Positions 20,215 to 31,503 of a DNA stretch of 64,000 nucleotides are shown here, piece after piece; position 1 is the stretch's first letter, and each line of letters begins with the position of its first letter. Source of the DNA: Trichaptum fuscoviolaceum (Eukaryota; Basidiomycota; Agaricomycetes; Hymenochaetales; Trichaptaceae); assembly GCA_910574455.1 (NCBI GenBank), contig CAJSYZ010000007.1:4769974-4833973 (forward strand), in the 5' to 3' direction. Under the pieces are notes generated by a model that was not told the origin of the DNA, did no database searches, and was given only the letters and a program-made list of their open reading frames with translations. Made by a program: the position numbers and the translations under genes.

Positions 20215-20399
20215 TCAATGGGTTGACGAAAGATGGTGAATTTCTCGTTGTCTTTGGGATAGTTTGCTTTCGATGTGATTCCATCCTGTATCTGCTGAGT
20301 TAGAAATTGGTTTCATGAAGCATTACTATTGGATAGTGAGCATGGTTGGTAACTATTGTGACAACTTCCTTGACAGGCTCACTCACAATTTGAGAATGA

Positions 20400-20736
20400 A
20401 ACCTCTGAAAGTCTTGAAAGGAAGCAGCTGGCGAAGTACAGAAGTTGACTCGGCCGAAGCCTGAGAGGAGGTGCCATGCAGCCTGAGCTCGCCTCATTGG
20501 TTCAAGTTCAAACTTCGAACTTCAGTCGTGAGAACTTGAATATTCTGCCAGATACAGAACACTTATGTGCCAAGTACTATGTAGTATTATGAGGACCTCG
20601 TCATTTCTTGCTTTCATTTGTGATCACAGATTGTTCGCAACGAATACGTAATCACGACCAGAAAACGGCGTGAGACTTCAAGTTGTTCACTGAACTGACT
20701 AGTACTAATAGGAAATTAACATTCAGACCGCTGCCG
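20400..20736. repeat. Duplicated promoter region (inverted copy at 56454-56770)
   Basis: This 340-bp stretch matches, in reverse, the region between the small membrane protein gene and ILV3 at 56.45-56.77 kb. Shared blocks include CGGCCGAGTCAAC, GCCAGCTGC and TTGAACTTGAAGTTC-like runs. It marks the left part of a segmental duplication. Confidence 0.75.
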
Positions 20737-20917
20737 ATGGAGAATCTACGATGAAGGATGCCATTCGTAACAAAGGAAGATGAAATGAGTGAGGAGGACC
20801 AGGTCGTAATGGATGTCTCCAAGGTAAGTGACCTGGTCTCACTGCTACACCCTCTGGATCTGATTGACATTTACAGAACAAGAAGACGTCGTGCTCAATT
20901 CGTAGAGATGTGCAACA

Positions 20918-23442
20918 CGATCTCCACAGCTCATAAGATGCATCGCATTCTGTCATGACAGTGTATCCGATTCATATCCTTATTTGGACTTGTATCCGAT
21001 TCAATGTGCATTCATTAACTAGTTATTTAAAAACCAGCTCATTGACTGGTGCATGCAAAATGATATATTTATGATCTAATATGTAGTTACAGTAAACTAT
21101 CTACTTATCAGTTACAAGGCTGCTCTACTGCCATAGTTGAGGATGATATCAACAGACTCTTCATCGGCGCATAGATCATCGCGCGCGAAGAGTCGTAAGG
21201 CAACCTGTGACGCTCCGCGGAAGCATTCGAGAACTCAGCTTTGCTTGACATCTTGCAGTCACCCTGGGTCGCCAATGTACTTGAGGGAAAGGATGGGGCG
21301 GCAGTTCAACGCGGTGCCAGGCGTTCCACTGGGGGAATTTGCAAGCCCAGCAGGCGAGGGAGTGTAGCAGGAGTGGACATGGGCATAGGTGTGCATTGTT
21401 CAATGCCTGCTCGGAGAATGAGATGGGAGAAGAAGACGGTTGGCGTCCAGCACGGAAATTCAAAGAGTTTCTGCGCAAACACATGCTAAAAAGAGGCGAA
21501 CATGAGCATGCGGCGCACGCAACTAAAACACTATGAGGAGGGCAGTTGAACGTACCTTTCCACTTTGTCTTATGTTCCATTGCCTCTGCCCCGCCTGGTG
21601 CTGCCAATTCCACTTGCCGGCAACTGCACCTGCTGCTGCCGCGAATGTGGGTGCCCTCGCCCTGGGATGGCGGGGGGTTAGCAACATGTACTGCTTGTTG
21701 GGCGGCATCATGAGTGTGGTCGACGGTAGGTGTTGCGGTTGCTGGACGGGCAGCATAACGAAGGTGCCGAGCAAAAGTGATAAAGAGATCAGAACAGTGA
21801 AAAAAGAAAGAGAAGAATATAGGACGTACATGCAGACCGATTCAACCTCTGCAGTACGAGATTCCAGCTCGATCTTCGCCGTGCAACAGCCTCGCCGTGC
21901 TTGCGGTCCAATTCCGTCTGGCGGTCGACCACGTGGACGAAGGACTTTCAGGCGCTGCCTGAGCGCAGACCAGCACGCAGTAGCTGAATGTCTGGTGGTC
22001 GTCGCGCTCGTGCATCTCTACAATCTACATATCGACAGCGAGGCGTTCCAGATGCATGTCACTCACCTGTCGTACAATGCCAGAAGTCTTCGCCCCCCTC
22101 GCCTCGAGACCGATGCACATGACATGACAAAATACGTGCCCTAGCCCAAAATCGCCAACGACTAATCGTCCGTATTCGTCTAAAAGGATGTTCTCGGGCT
22201 TGATGTCGCGGTGGACAATGTCATGATACTGCATGACGCGCACGGCGTGATACTGTAGAAGGTCAGTAGAAGAATAAATTTGATTAGAGAAAGGAAGGAC
22301 GTACGAGCTCTGCCATGAGGAACTTGGCCTTGTGCATCCGGAATAAAGTCTTTGAGTATCGTATGTCCGAGAGCAAGGCCTTGCACAATCGTGAAGTGTC
22401 TATCAAAGGGCTAAGATAGGGTGAGTCAGATGTTATCAAATGAGAAGGATACACTTCTCTGTAAACATGAGCTCCCGGTGCTCTCCAGCCGCAATCGCGC
22501 ATGATGCAAATGACGGTGAACTCAGCACTGTCAGCAACAGTTGTGAGCCGTGGGAGAAACACGGTGTTGTGACTGTCAAACAAGGACGCGTCAGTCATGT
22601 GTTCGAGGTGAGGGCAAGCTTCAAGCATTCCATTTATGGTATGCCGAAACAGCCGAAGCCTGCCCGAAATATAGGGAGTTTAGTAACACTTAAGGCCCTC
22701 CAGAGCCATTTTTCGACACTTTCCTTTCTCTCTCGTTCCCCGATGTTGTAGCAAAAAGGTACGTTTATATTATTTTTGAAAGTAGCGGATACTGACCATT
22801 TGCGCAAGTTCAAGGTCTTTGTAGACGCCTTCCGTGTGCTCACATTCCAATGTGCTCTTGGCTTCGGACTAGATTGCTGGTAAGTAATTTATTTTAGTGC
22901 AACAAATGCATTCACTAATGTTCGGAATGCTGTAGCTTTCAGAGTCTGCTTGAATTTTCCTCGGACGACATCAATCTACTACAAGGTAAGTTCTGCATTC
23001 ACTCTCTTTGAGTTGTCAGCTAACTCTTTTTTGTCTTCTGTCATCTCCGAGAATTCGATGCAATAGTGGGATCCGCTACAACTCAAGTATCCGATGTAAC
23101 TCAAGTATCCGCTGCATTAGTGGCATCCGATTCAAGGTAAGTATCCGATACAACTTAACTAAAGCTTATACTAATTTCCCTTTCTAATTAATCACTGTCC
23201 TTCATGGTGTTATAACTCCGGTTTATCTATTAAATTCTTCTTTCTATTGTGCTTCTTATGTTTCAATCATTTGTACTATACTATGTAAATGCTCATGTAC
23301 ATATCTACCTATCTACGCTGCTGGAATAATTCTGAGAATATGTTTCCAAATATGGTATTGAATCGGATACAAGTCCAAATAAGGAAATGAATCGGATACA
23401 CTGTCATGACAGAATGCGATGCATCTTATGAGCTGAGGTGCC
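20918..23442. mobile_element. MULE-like TIR element carrying a kinase gene fragment
   Basis: Inverted repeats of about 78 bp lie at 20927-21004 and 23356-23433, with one mismatch seen; the outermost 7-9 bp differ. The flanks carry TGTGCAACA on both sides (20909-20917 and 23443-23451), a 9-bp duplication that is single in the intact gene copy. Long TIRs with a 9-bp target duplication fit Mutator-like elements. No transposase ORF is visible, so the element is non-autonomous. Its cargo is a minus-strand kinase gene piece. Repeats of TATCCGAT occur inside both ends. Confidence 0.85.
21130..22860 (-). pseudogene. Captured Ser/Thr protein kinase gene fragment
   Basis: On the minus strand inside the TIR element, 22243-22130 encodes QYHDIVHRDIKPENILLDEY and VVGDFGLGHVF. 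These are the catalytic loop and DFG segment of a eukaryotic protein kinase. The preceding exon (22628-22310) has FTVICIMRDCGW and ends RMHKAKFLMAEL before a GT..AG intron. Upstream there is an exon-like piece with KSTLECEHTEGVYKDLELAQ (about 22870-22800). After DFG the usual APE and HRD-distal motifs are not readable, and downstream frames (21830-21130) are low-complexity with stops. Introns are kept, so genomic DNA was captured. Family within the kinases is not recognised. Confidence 0.75.
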
Positions 23443-23947
23443 TGTGCAACAAGCCAATGAAAGACTACTTGAAGATTTGTCTTGCGGACTTTCCTCGTTC
23501 TCTCCGCGCGAATATGCGCTTTGCTCCCCTAATTCTCTCTGGAGATATCCCATAGACTTTTTCGTCAGCCAAACTGCATCATTCCCCTCCCCATCGACCT
23601 TCATCGGTGGGATACCGATCTCTGGTGTTCGGGCTCTCATCCTCTTCAACATCTCCGCCTATCTTGCTATTTCATTGCTCTTGTTCACTGTGCTGCTAAG
23701 TCGGGTCCGCCAGCATGTTTCTGAGTCGTCTTCGATATTCCATTGCTGGATATTCTGGTCGAGCATGCTGTCAGCAGTGGGGCCCATACTGTCAGTACTC
23801 TCCGGGCGAAGTTGGTTACAAACTGCTTGGTGGAGAATGTCACTTTTTGTAATCCTGGCCGCTCAACGCGGCATGCAATGGATCAACGAAGTCGAGGTCA
23901 ACGTTGATGAACTGGAGAAGCTGAAATATGATGCGAAAGGGGCGTAG

Positions 23948-24582
23948 TCGTTCTGGCGGGATAGCCGTTACTTTCTGTGGAGTATTACTTGGGTTTTGCA
24001 CGTAAGCTGTGCTTATCATACAGTAGCTGTCTATGTGTTTTTTTGTTTCACTTACGCACGGGACAGGTGGCACAGCTATCGCTTGGAAGACATCGATGGG
24101 AATGGATTGACCATCTGCAACAATGACTGCGGTGTAGAGTGGGTTTGATCAAATTGGCTCAGTGTTCTACATTTACTCTATTCGTTCAACAGATGATGAT
24201 CGAAGCAAAGTAGTACACGGTATTCTGGTACGTTGGACCCACATACCGGAACTACTTAAGCCAAGTGCTCCTCTTCGTCCATTACTTTATTCAAGGTCAA
24301 AGCACTTTCCGCTTTTCAGTGGACCGAATATATATCCCGCTGACTCTCTTCCTAAATGACTACTTCAGGTTTAAGTTCACCGTGACGTTGAACTTGAACC
24401 CACGTCCAATCGTCTCAGGGGAGAGAGGCAAAAACTATTCATCTATGTATAGAACAGTACAAAGTATTCGGGCTTACTGATCTTCCGAACTTTGGAGTCT
24501 TCGGCGCTGAGGATATTCATTGTGATGCACCCTATCATCGCACATAAACCTCTCAGCTTGTCAGCCTACGAACTTCGCCAGT
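23948..24582. other. Intergenic, nothing recognised
   Basis: Between the broken gene and receptor 2 I find only short frames. No small ORF ends in a CaaX farnesylation motif here on either strand by eye. Confidence 0.4.
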
Positions 24583-25915
24583 ATGGATGCAACGTACCCT
24601 CTTGTGCCCGTCGCCAACTTCCTCGCATGTATCCTTGTGCTTTCCTCGATGTCTAAGAGCATGTTCCAATCCTGGAACGTTGGAGCTTGCTCTTTCGCGA
24701 TCTGGGTCGTAATTATGGGCTTTACAGTCGCCGTGGACGCTATCATCTGGGCCGATAATGTCGAGAACATCGCGCCTGTTTGGTGTGATATTGGTGAGCT
24801 AAAGCTGCACTACTTTGATGAGTGGATGTTGACAATAAGATAATAACAGTTATACGCCTTCACGTTGGTTCACTAGCAGCTATTCCTGCCGCTTCCTTGG
24901 TGATTGTTCGGAGACTCTCTATTATGATGCGCCAATGCAATCGTTTATCAACGAAGCGGGTTTGTAAGCTCTTATGGAGCAACTAATAAGAACTCATCTC
25001 TATGCTCAGAAATGTGATTTCCTACTTGATATTCTCTTATGTATAGGTTTACCTGTTATTATGATGGCTTTATGTGAGTTTACCTGCAGAACGACACAAA
25101 ATATCTCTACATTAACACGTTTATAGTTTACATCGTGCAAGCAGGGCCCTTTGAAATCCTCGAAGAGTATGGTTGCACCGCATTAGCTGTACAAGCTGGA
25201 TTGACAATCTTACTTGTTGATTCCATTCCGTTAATTCTCTCCGTGTTGTCGATAACACTCTATTCGCGTGCGTTTATACTACTCATTTACATTCTACCCC
25301 CTCATTGGATAAAAACCAGCCAGACTTATTTGGACGTATTTTAGTCATAGAGAGCTTGACGAGGCTCTCGCAAGCGGTTCCCCTATGAACAGACGGGGCT
25401 TTCACAAAATTCTGGCGTTAGGGCTGTTTGACACCCTCCTAACGTTTCCGAGCACACTTGTGAATCTGCTTGTGGATACAGTCAGAGATGACGGAGTCGC
25501 CACTTTCTGGCCCGGATGGAGAGCCGCTCACTCAAACTTCTCATCGGTGTCGACATCTACTTCGGAGGAATGGAAATCGGTTGGATTTGGAGTTATACTT
25601 GGAATCAAATTCGGACAATGGAACTACCCAGCATTTGCCATAATGTTCTTTGCGCTCTTCGGGCTCACAGAAAATAACAGGGTGTGGTATCGGAACATAT
25701 TCTGGAAGATGCTAAAACCCTTCGGATTCCTACCTCATCTTAAGCCCAAATCCTCTGCCATTGCCTTTGGTTCTGGCCCTGTGTCTGATTCTGGTGTACT
25801 TGCAACAATGACCACGTGAGTGCCCTGGACGATCGCTGATGCTTTTTCAGAGGCTGATAGCTTTCATTTCAGAACCGATTACCTATCGGCACAAGAAGCC
25901 GTCAACCGGAGGTGA
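24583..25915 (+). CDS. STE3-like pheromone receptor 2, intact
   Basis: Seven-span pheromone receptor coupling to a heterotrimeric G protein. Six exons join in frame: 24583-24793, 24850-24959, 25010-25073, 25127-25267, 25320-25815 and 25873-25915, giving 354 residues. Markers: MDATYPLVPVANFLA, ENIAPVWCDI, IPAASLVIVRRL, KCDFLLDILLCIGLPVIMM, FEILEEYGCTA, RLIWTYFSHRELDEAL and the WRAAHSNFS loop. The cytoplasmic tail is short and ends in NRR. Exon borders match receptor 1, so the two arose by duplication. No stop or shift is seen. In agaricomycetes such receptors define mating-type B specificity, but non-mating-type paralogues also exist; no adjacent pheromone gene was found to decide between these. 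Confidence 0.94.
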
Positions 25916-26149
25916 TCTCTGACCACGCGTCAGAAATAGAAGTAGTACGAATCGATTTTCAGAACTTTTAGATCAGTCCTTTCTCGCAGTCGCCTTCGCA
26001 TGCTCCACTAGAGGACACATAACTTCCAACGTAGCTTACGCATCAAGAGTATACATATGTGGACTCAGTTAACACCCCCGCAGACACCTCACACCATCTA
26101 TCTGCGTTGTGAATCAAGCCTATAATACCCACCTGATGTCATATTGGCA

Positions 26150-26340
26150 CACTTACAAGTGCCTATAACCCTCATTCCTGTCTGGAAAATTGAATGCGCA
26201 GCAGTGCCTCAGGTCATTTGTAACCCACTCTTCGCCATTATCTTCTTGCTTTCTTCGGGCTCACAGAGAAGACCTGGATATAGTTCCGAAAGTTGTTGTG
26301 AAGTCCACGAAAAATTCTTCGGGCTTACGCCTTGCATGGG
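26150..26340 (+). pseudogene. Relic of a third STE3-like receptor
   Basis: The stretch encoding VICNPLFAIIFLL, followed in another frame by FGLTEKTWI, matches the receptor segments SNPLFAIVFFALFGL and FGLTENNRVW. Preceding residues WKIECAAV resemble EWKSAGFG. Only about 50 residues of the last large exon remain, with shifts and stops. Confidence 0.7.
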
Positions 26341-26440
26341 CCAGGTAGTTTCTCACATTATGTTTGATCAAGCCTGCGCCTGCGGCCTGATCCGAGTGAA
26401 GAACATGCCACTTCCATGCGAGTATTATGAGCTACTCTGA

Positions 26441-27505
26441 GCTGCCTTCGAAAGAAATATTGACGCAATGGAACAGGTCAATCGACAGATATTGAGACTG
26501 GCAAAGGAGATGTATTCTTCGATGCTCCCGCAGAAATTGAAGAACCGAAAAAAACATCTAAGTATTTCTACGGAACTCAGAACAGTGTATCATTACCTTC
26601 TTCCTTATACACTTCATGGATTTTCATAAGCTTATGATGTCAGTGCCAGTGTGTGTCTGTATTCACAAGTGCCGAGTCGGCAATTTCAGGGTTTTCTGAC
26701 TCCGAACGCCGCACTGGCAGAGGCTAAGTGTGGCACTCATTCAAGTTTGCGCTCAATTTGAAGGACACTCTTGACCTCAATCACCGACCATCTCTACCTT
26801 TCAAACCATCGTCTCTCACGTACAGGACTATCAATGCATTCCACAAGTACTTCACGCACTGGAAGAGTAGCAACTTTGACATTATCACCGTTGCAGCTAC
26901 ACATTGTTAACAAAACAGGTCGAACAATAAGAATAGGCGCCTCGTTGCCGAGCAGGCCAGTGTCCCGTCTTGCTCTTCACCCCCCACACTTGCTCTTCAC
27001 CTCAACGTGTTGTAGTCCATCTACATGCTGTACTCCAATGGCACGAACTATCTTGGCTTTTGTCAAGGAAACTGAACGCACAATCTTCGACATTTACCCA
27101 GCTCCGATCATCTTGTCTCGGCGCATTAGCCTCTGATTCTCCTCGAATGGCGAATTGCGCCGCATAGGGGGTTAGGTGCTCGTATGTCCTTTTGTTCTAT
27201 ACCGCTATCCGGCTATGTGTGTGATCCCACGGATACTCCGCATGAGCGTCTGCTCTCAGTTCTAGCACCATGCATCACTACGTGCGCCTCGGTTCGCTTA
27301 GTATTGTCTCCGCGTTCACTAGGTTACCTGGGCCGCGCACAGAACAATCATGTATATCGCATATAACACTGCTTGGGTCTGACTCCTTACCCTTCATCCT
27401 CTCGATCCTGTCACTCTACGGACAGTTAAAAGTAGTGGTCGCTGGCAGACCCCTTGGTACTAGCTTCGCTTTCCCACTTTCGCACGACCGCTCACGATCT
27501 TGATA
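26441..27505. other. Intergenic, nothing recognised
   Basis: Short ORFs at 26728-27136 in two frames have no recognisable motif or intron pattern. I found no pheromone precursor. Confidence 0.4.
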
Positions 27506-28009
27506 ATGGCTCCGACTCCCGACATGACCCTTTCTAATGGCACTGCCGTCTCCGAAGACTACTATAAGACTGAAGATACTCAGTACTCTTCGATGTCGCA
27601 TGCAGGAGTAATTGCGTTGGTAGTCTTTATAATACGTGAGCAGAAATTGCTATTAATTCTGTATGCCGACTGACAATTTTCTTCCGGACCAGTCGCAATC
27701 TTTGCCATCTTCGCACTGTGCTACTACCTATATAGGAGACGACAGAGCCGGCTACGCGAGCGTGTTCTGAGCGATACACAGTCCGCAACTCACAGCGTCG
27801 CTCCCGCCTGGTCAAGTTTCTGGACCGTCCGTTCAGCCGACCGTGGCGATCGCACGACGCACAAGACTGACGTACTTGAGGATGGCGATTCAGACGTGAT
27901 TGCGCTCCGGTCCTCGAATATATATTATCCACCGCCAGCATACGAAGCGGACAGACGAAGGTCTGAAGTGCGGCCCCCGGCGCTCATGATGACAACCGCG
28001 GGGCGTTAG
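27506..28009 (+). CDS. Small single-pass membrane protein A, unknown family
   Basis: Exons 27506-27635 and 27693-28009 join in phase 1 to give 148 residues. The N-terminus is polar (MAPTPDMTLSNGT, one NGT glycosylation site). Residues about 34-57, VIALVVFIILAIFAIFALCY, form one membrane helix followed at once by the basic stop-transfer segment YRRRQSRLRERV. The tail is polar and ends RPPALMMTTAGR. Topology is therefore N-terminus out, C-terminus in. The intron lies in the middle of the helix codons, as in two other genes nearby. I do not recognise the family. The gene is inferred from the clean splice junction and helix. Confidence 0.68.
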
Positions 28010-29655
28010 TTGCTTGAGTCTTTCTACCGGTCTGCGGGCATCATGCTGCGTGACGGGAACTGATTGAATGTACAGTGCGTAGTTCATTCTCGTGCCTGTA
28101 TAAATTTTCAAGGCTGACTTTTGAATATCTTCGAAAGTCTGACTGAGAACTCGCTTAGACCTTAACGCCGCTGCATCTTGAGCTTTCTCGCTACTACTCG
28201 CATGCTTACCCTATCGCTTCTTCCGTTTGATGTGAACGCAAATGAATGATGTGTACGCTGCGGACCCTTTCCTTTCTTCCTTTCTTTCCCTGCCTTGCTC
28301 TGTTTGTCTCAAATTTCGCGCAATTTCCTCATTTTCTTTGCAATTCCTGCTGTCGATGATCTCCCCTTTCTTCGTGTTCTTTAACGGTTCTATGTATCAG
28401 CATGACCTCGTTAGTGTATTATTCATGTTTGTATTGTGTTCATGACTGAAGCTCCAGGCTTCGGACGTCTAATGATAATGAAAGCATCTGCGGCGCAGAT
28501 GCATGTATGTACTTCATGTACGGTTGCGTATTCTCCGGGAATTGCTTGTCCACTCACAGTTGGCTAGTCCGACGTGCACTTGGTTCATGAGGCTCTAGTA
28601 TGGTATTGAAATGAAATTCAATGAGTAGGCAGGTACCCGGTGATAAACTCTCATATGCTACTTTTCTCGCAGGCACCCGATGTCGTCTTCCGAAGCCATG
28701 TCTTCCAAAGTACACCACAGTGCATCGAACTGAATGCCATTGACGTCCAGTTTATCCACCTGGTGCACTCAGAGTTCAAAAGACACTTCGATCAGGGGTC
28801 AGTTGACTTTACAATCCCCGTTTAGTCGAATGCACCCTACATGTCAAGATGTCCCTCCCGTGGGACTCACACATCCCGAAAGTTGAGACCGAGGACTAGA
28901 CCGACAATTCGGACTCTTTCCGACTGGTGAGAAGGGCCTGATTCCAGTGGTTGACCGTGGGATTCCCCTATATTGCACGAAAGCGGTCCTGATTTGCGTA
29001 CCGCCAATCCAAAAACCTTAACTTTACACGCCTAGTACAAATATCAAACGAAATAACAGAATCGAAGGCATGTAGGCTGGAGTTAGACGTCTATGGGTCT
29101 TAAGAGCGCGTTGATGACGTGCTACAAGATCGGGTATTCGAAAGGGAGGTGTGACGTTGCGTAAAAGCCCGGCGATTATGACCTATTTATCTCCATTTCC
29201 AGTCAGAGAAGCCAGGTGCAAAGGCTCCTTCTTGATGCCGTAGATCATTCCAAATCCATGGCACACGGACGTCTGATGGGTGTGCATTTGAGGAAGCGAA
29301 TGTAATAGCCAAGAGTTCATGGGCTCTGTCCCGCAGCCGCGGGCGCTTCGTGGAGGCACTAATCCGGTCATCCGAGTAGCTCGAATCACCATCCCCCGCT
29401 CCGCCCCTTCTAGCACAGACACCCTTACACTAGCTGAGCCGACCCTTGCAACAAGTAGCGAGATACCTGGCACAGAGCGAGCATGCGCCATCCGCATAAT
29501 CTCCACTTAAAGGGTACTGCACCCGTATGTCGGAGGAGGTTGGTCTCTCTCGGCCGTCCATTCGTTCGTCGTGCTTTGTTGTATTTCCCCCTCTTTTCGC
29601 GCTATCTCTCCTCTAGCTTTGTCCGTGCTCATTCCCTGCGGCTTGCAGCGCAAAG
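28010..29655. other. Intergenic, nothing recognised
   Basis: Several short frames occur on both strands, none with a motif or convincing splice pattern. The 67-codon frame at 28242 is hydrophobic but ends VLCS, which is not a CaaX box. Confidence 0.35.
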
Positions 29656-30766
29656 ATGCCTGCGGTGCATGCAAGAGACACGAGCAGCGCGGCTGCTCCG
29701 ATGCTGACCGAGCCTGCACAGAGACTGGTAGACGAGGCAGGCGCCGACAAGAGGGGGATCATAGCTATGATACTTGCGACACGTAAGCATGGATCATCTT
29801 CTCTTCAAGTGTGCCTAAGTAAAACTTACCGGCGGACATGATTATGGATGACCAGTTTTATTTATCACCATAATATCGCTGTACCAATACCTGTCCATAA
29901 GATTGGATCGGATGGAGGTCGAACCCAGACTGAGACCACGATCGCGAAGTATGTCAATGACTCAGTCGAGGACGCCGTTCTTCACGCGCATGAGGGATTG
30001 GTGGTCCAGTTTGAAGTTGAAGGCCTGCCGCTCAGAGACTTCTCAAAGGTCCAGCTTCGACTCCACCATCGGGCTCATCAGAACCTGGTCAACGGGACCA
30101 AGGAAGCGATTCTTTGGCTTCTTGCCGCCTTGCATGTCCCGGGACAAACCCCGCCGAGATAGGCGACGACCTCCTTCCCTTAAGCCTTTCATCCTTAGCG
30201 AGAAACCCGATGTCGTTCCATTCCAAAGGGATGGTAGTATCGACGAGGACGACCACCAGTATTTCCTCCGTTCGCCACTCGCGTTTGCGTACGATATTGA
30301 TTACAGTCTCGCGAATGCGGGTGGCGCAGGGAGAGGACAAGGCCCGAGGGTACGTTTCATGGATGAGCCAGAGACTCCGAAGCCACAGGGCGCGTATACG
30401 TCTCCAGTCTTCAACGATAAGGAGAATAGGCTACATCGCAGGACGCTGTCTCACGCAACCATGAACAGCCCAGCGGTCGATACGGCCTTTGGGTCAGACT
30501 CGCCTATCTCTGAAGCGTTGAATGTCATCCCCCCTTCGCGAGCGCGAGTTCGAGACCTGTGGCTTTTGAGCCCACAATCGTCTAGCTCAGATCATCCCTC
30601 GAGCATTGGGTACTACTCCAATTACCAGAACCTAACCAGGTCTCCTAGATCGCACAAGCGACGAGAATACAGATTCCCTTCTCCGCCTACCGCGACTGAG
30701 GAGAGAGAGGGCTTATTCGTTATTGGTGACATCAGCGACAATGAAAGTTCAACAGAAGGTCATTAG
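29656..30766 (+). CDS. Single-pass membrane protein B with long cytoplasmic tail
   Basis: Exons 29656-29782 and 29856-30766 join in phase 1, giving 345 residues. About 34 polar residues precede the helix IIAMILATLLFITIISLYQY (about 36-57), which is followed by RLDRMEVEPRLRPRSRS. The tail of nearly 290 residues is rich in Ser, Pro and Arg with no folded domain that I recognise; it contains DEDDHQYFLRSPLAFAYDID and ends DISDNESSTEGH. As in gene A, the intron cuts the helix codons in phase 1. The tail could be a phosphorylated signalling or scaffold region. This is inference; the family is unknown. Confidence 0.75.
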
Positions 30767-31503
30767 GACTCTTCGACACTGTAAACAATTTTCATCGTAA
30801 GTATTTTCAGTTGAATCGTACTTGGTGACACTGATTTACCTTATGACTCCTCAGACGCGCTCCTTTGGCCATCACATTACACATCATAGCACATTGACAT
30901 TCCTTTGAAGAACACCTCCACATTGTATTAGAATTGTTTGTTGTTTTGTCGCTACTGCTGACTGGTTCGTATCACCCATTGTCCATATCATTTGGTATCA
31001 GGGATATCCGTTAGATAGCCATCTTCTTGTACCTTGTACACGTTAGTTTAGAGTTCGCTCTTCGTTCTTGTTGCCAGCACCGTGCGCGTTCATAGTTGCT
31101 GTATTTCCATACGAGTTTAGTAGTAGCCAGATTTTTTGTTCCAGAAACACTTTAGAACCATATTTGCATCGGTGAAGATACTGTATAGAAAGAAATGTGC
31201 AAGTAGAGTACATTCTCGCTGCTTCAAGTATCACATTCTTGTTGACTTAGTCCGCTACGCAAGCAACAATCCGGAGAGATAGTCGTTCGGGGAAGAGTTC
31301 GGCAATCTCGTGTTTGACAGTTCGCACACTCATCCGACCTCCTTGAACTTCCACTCCCATCTGCATACTTCCTTTCCTTCATCAACATCGCCAGCTCATC
31401 TCTCCTGTACTTTCTCCTCGACGTTGACGTCGCCGGCAACACTCAATCTCTTAACGACACCGGTGAAAAGTACGGTCCAAGTCTGAAGACATAGCCAGCC
31501 CTA

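Larger units (their letters stand above)
20737..23947 (+). pseudogene. Broken copy of the small membrane protein gene, split by a transposon
   Basis: Inverted duplicate of the gene at 55781-56453. The first exon begins ATGGAGAATCTACG, but codon 6 is now TGA where the intact copy has AGA. The second exon is interrupted after 20917 by a 2525-bp element and resumes at 23452. The last exon (to 23947) is still open and encodes [20 protein letters not shown] and ends [11 protein letters not shown], close to the intact copy. The nonsense codon and the insertion make it non-functional. It shows which base pairs were present before the insertion, which fixes the element's ends. Confidence 0.9.

Noticed and set aside
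23438..23947. Stand-alone 169-residue membrane protein gene
   Set aside because: Comparison with 55781-56453 shows it is only the 3' part of a transposon-split pseudogene.
28242..28445. Possible pheromone precursor (67 residues)
   Set aside because: It ends VLCS, with the cysteine second from the end, so there is no CaaX box; it also lacks a typical precursor N-terminus.
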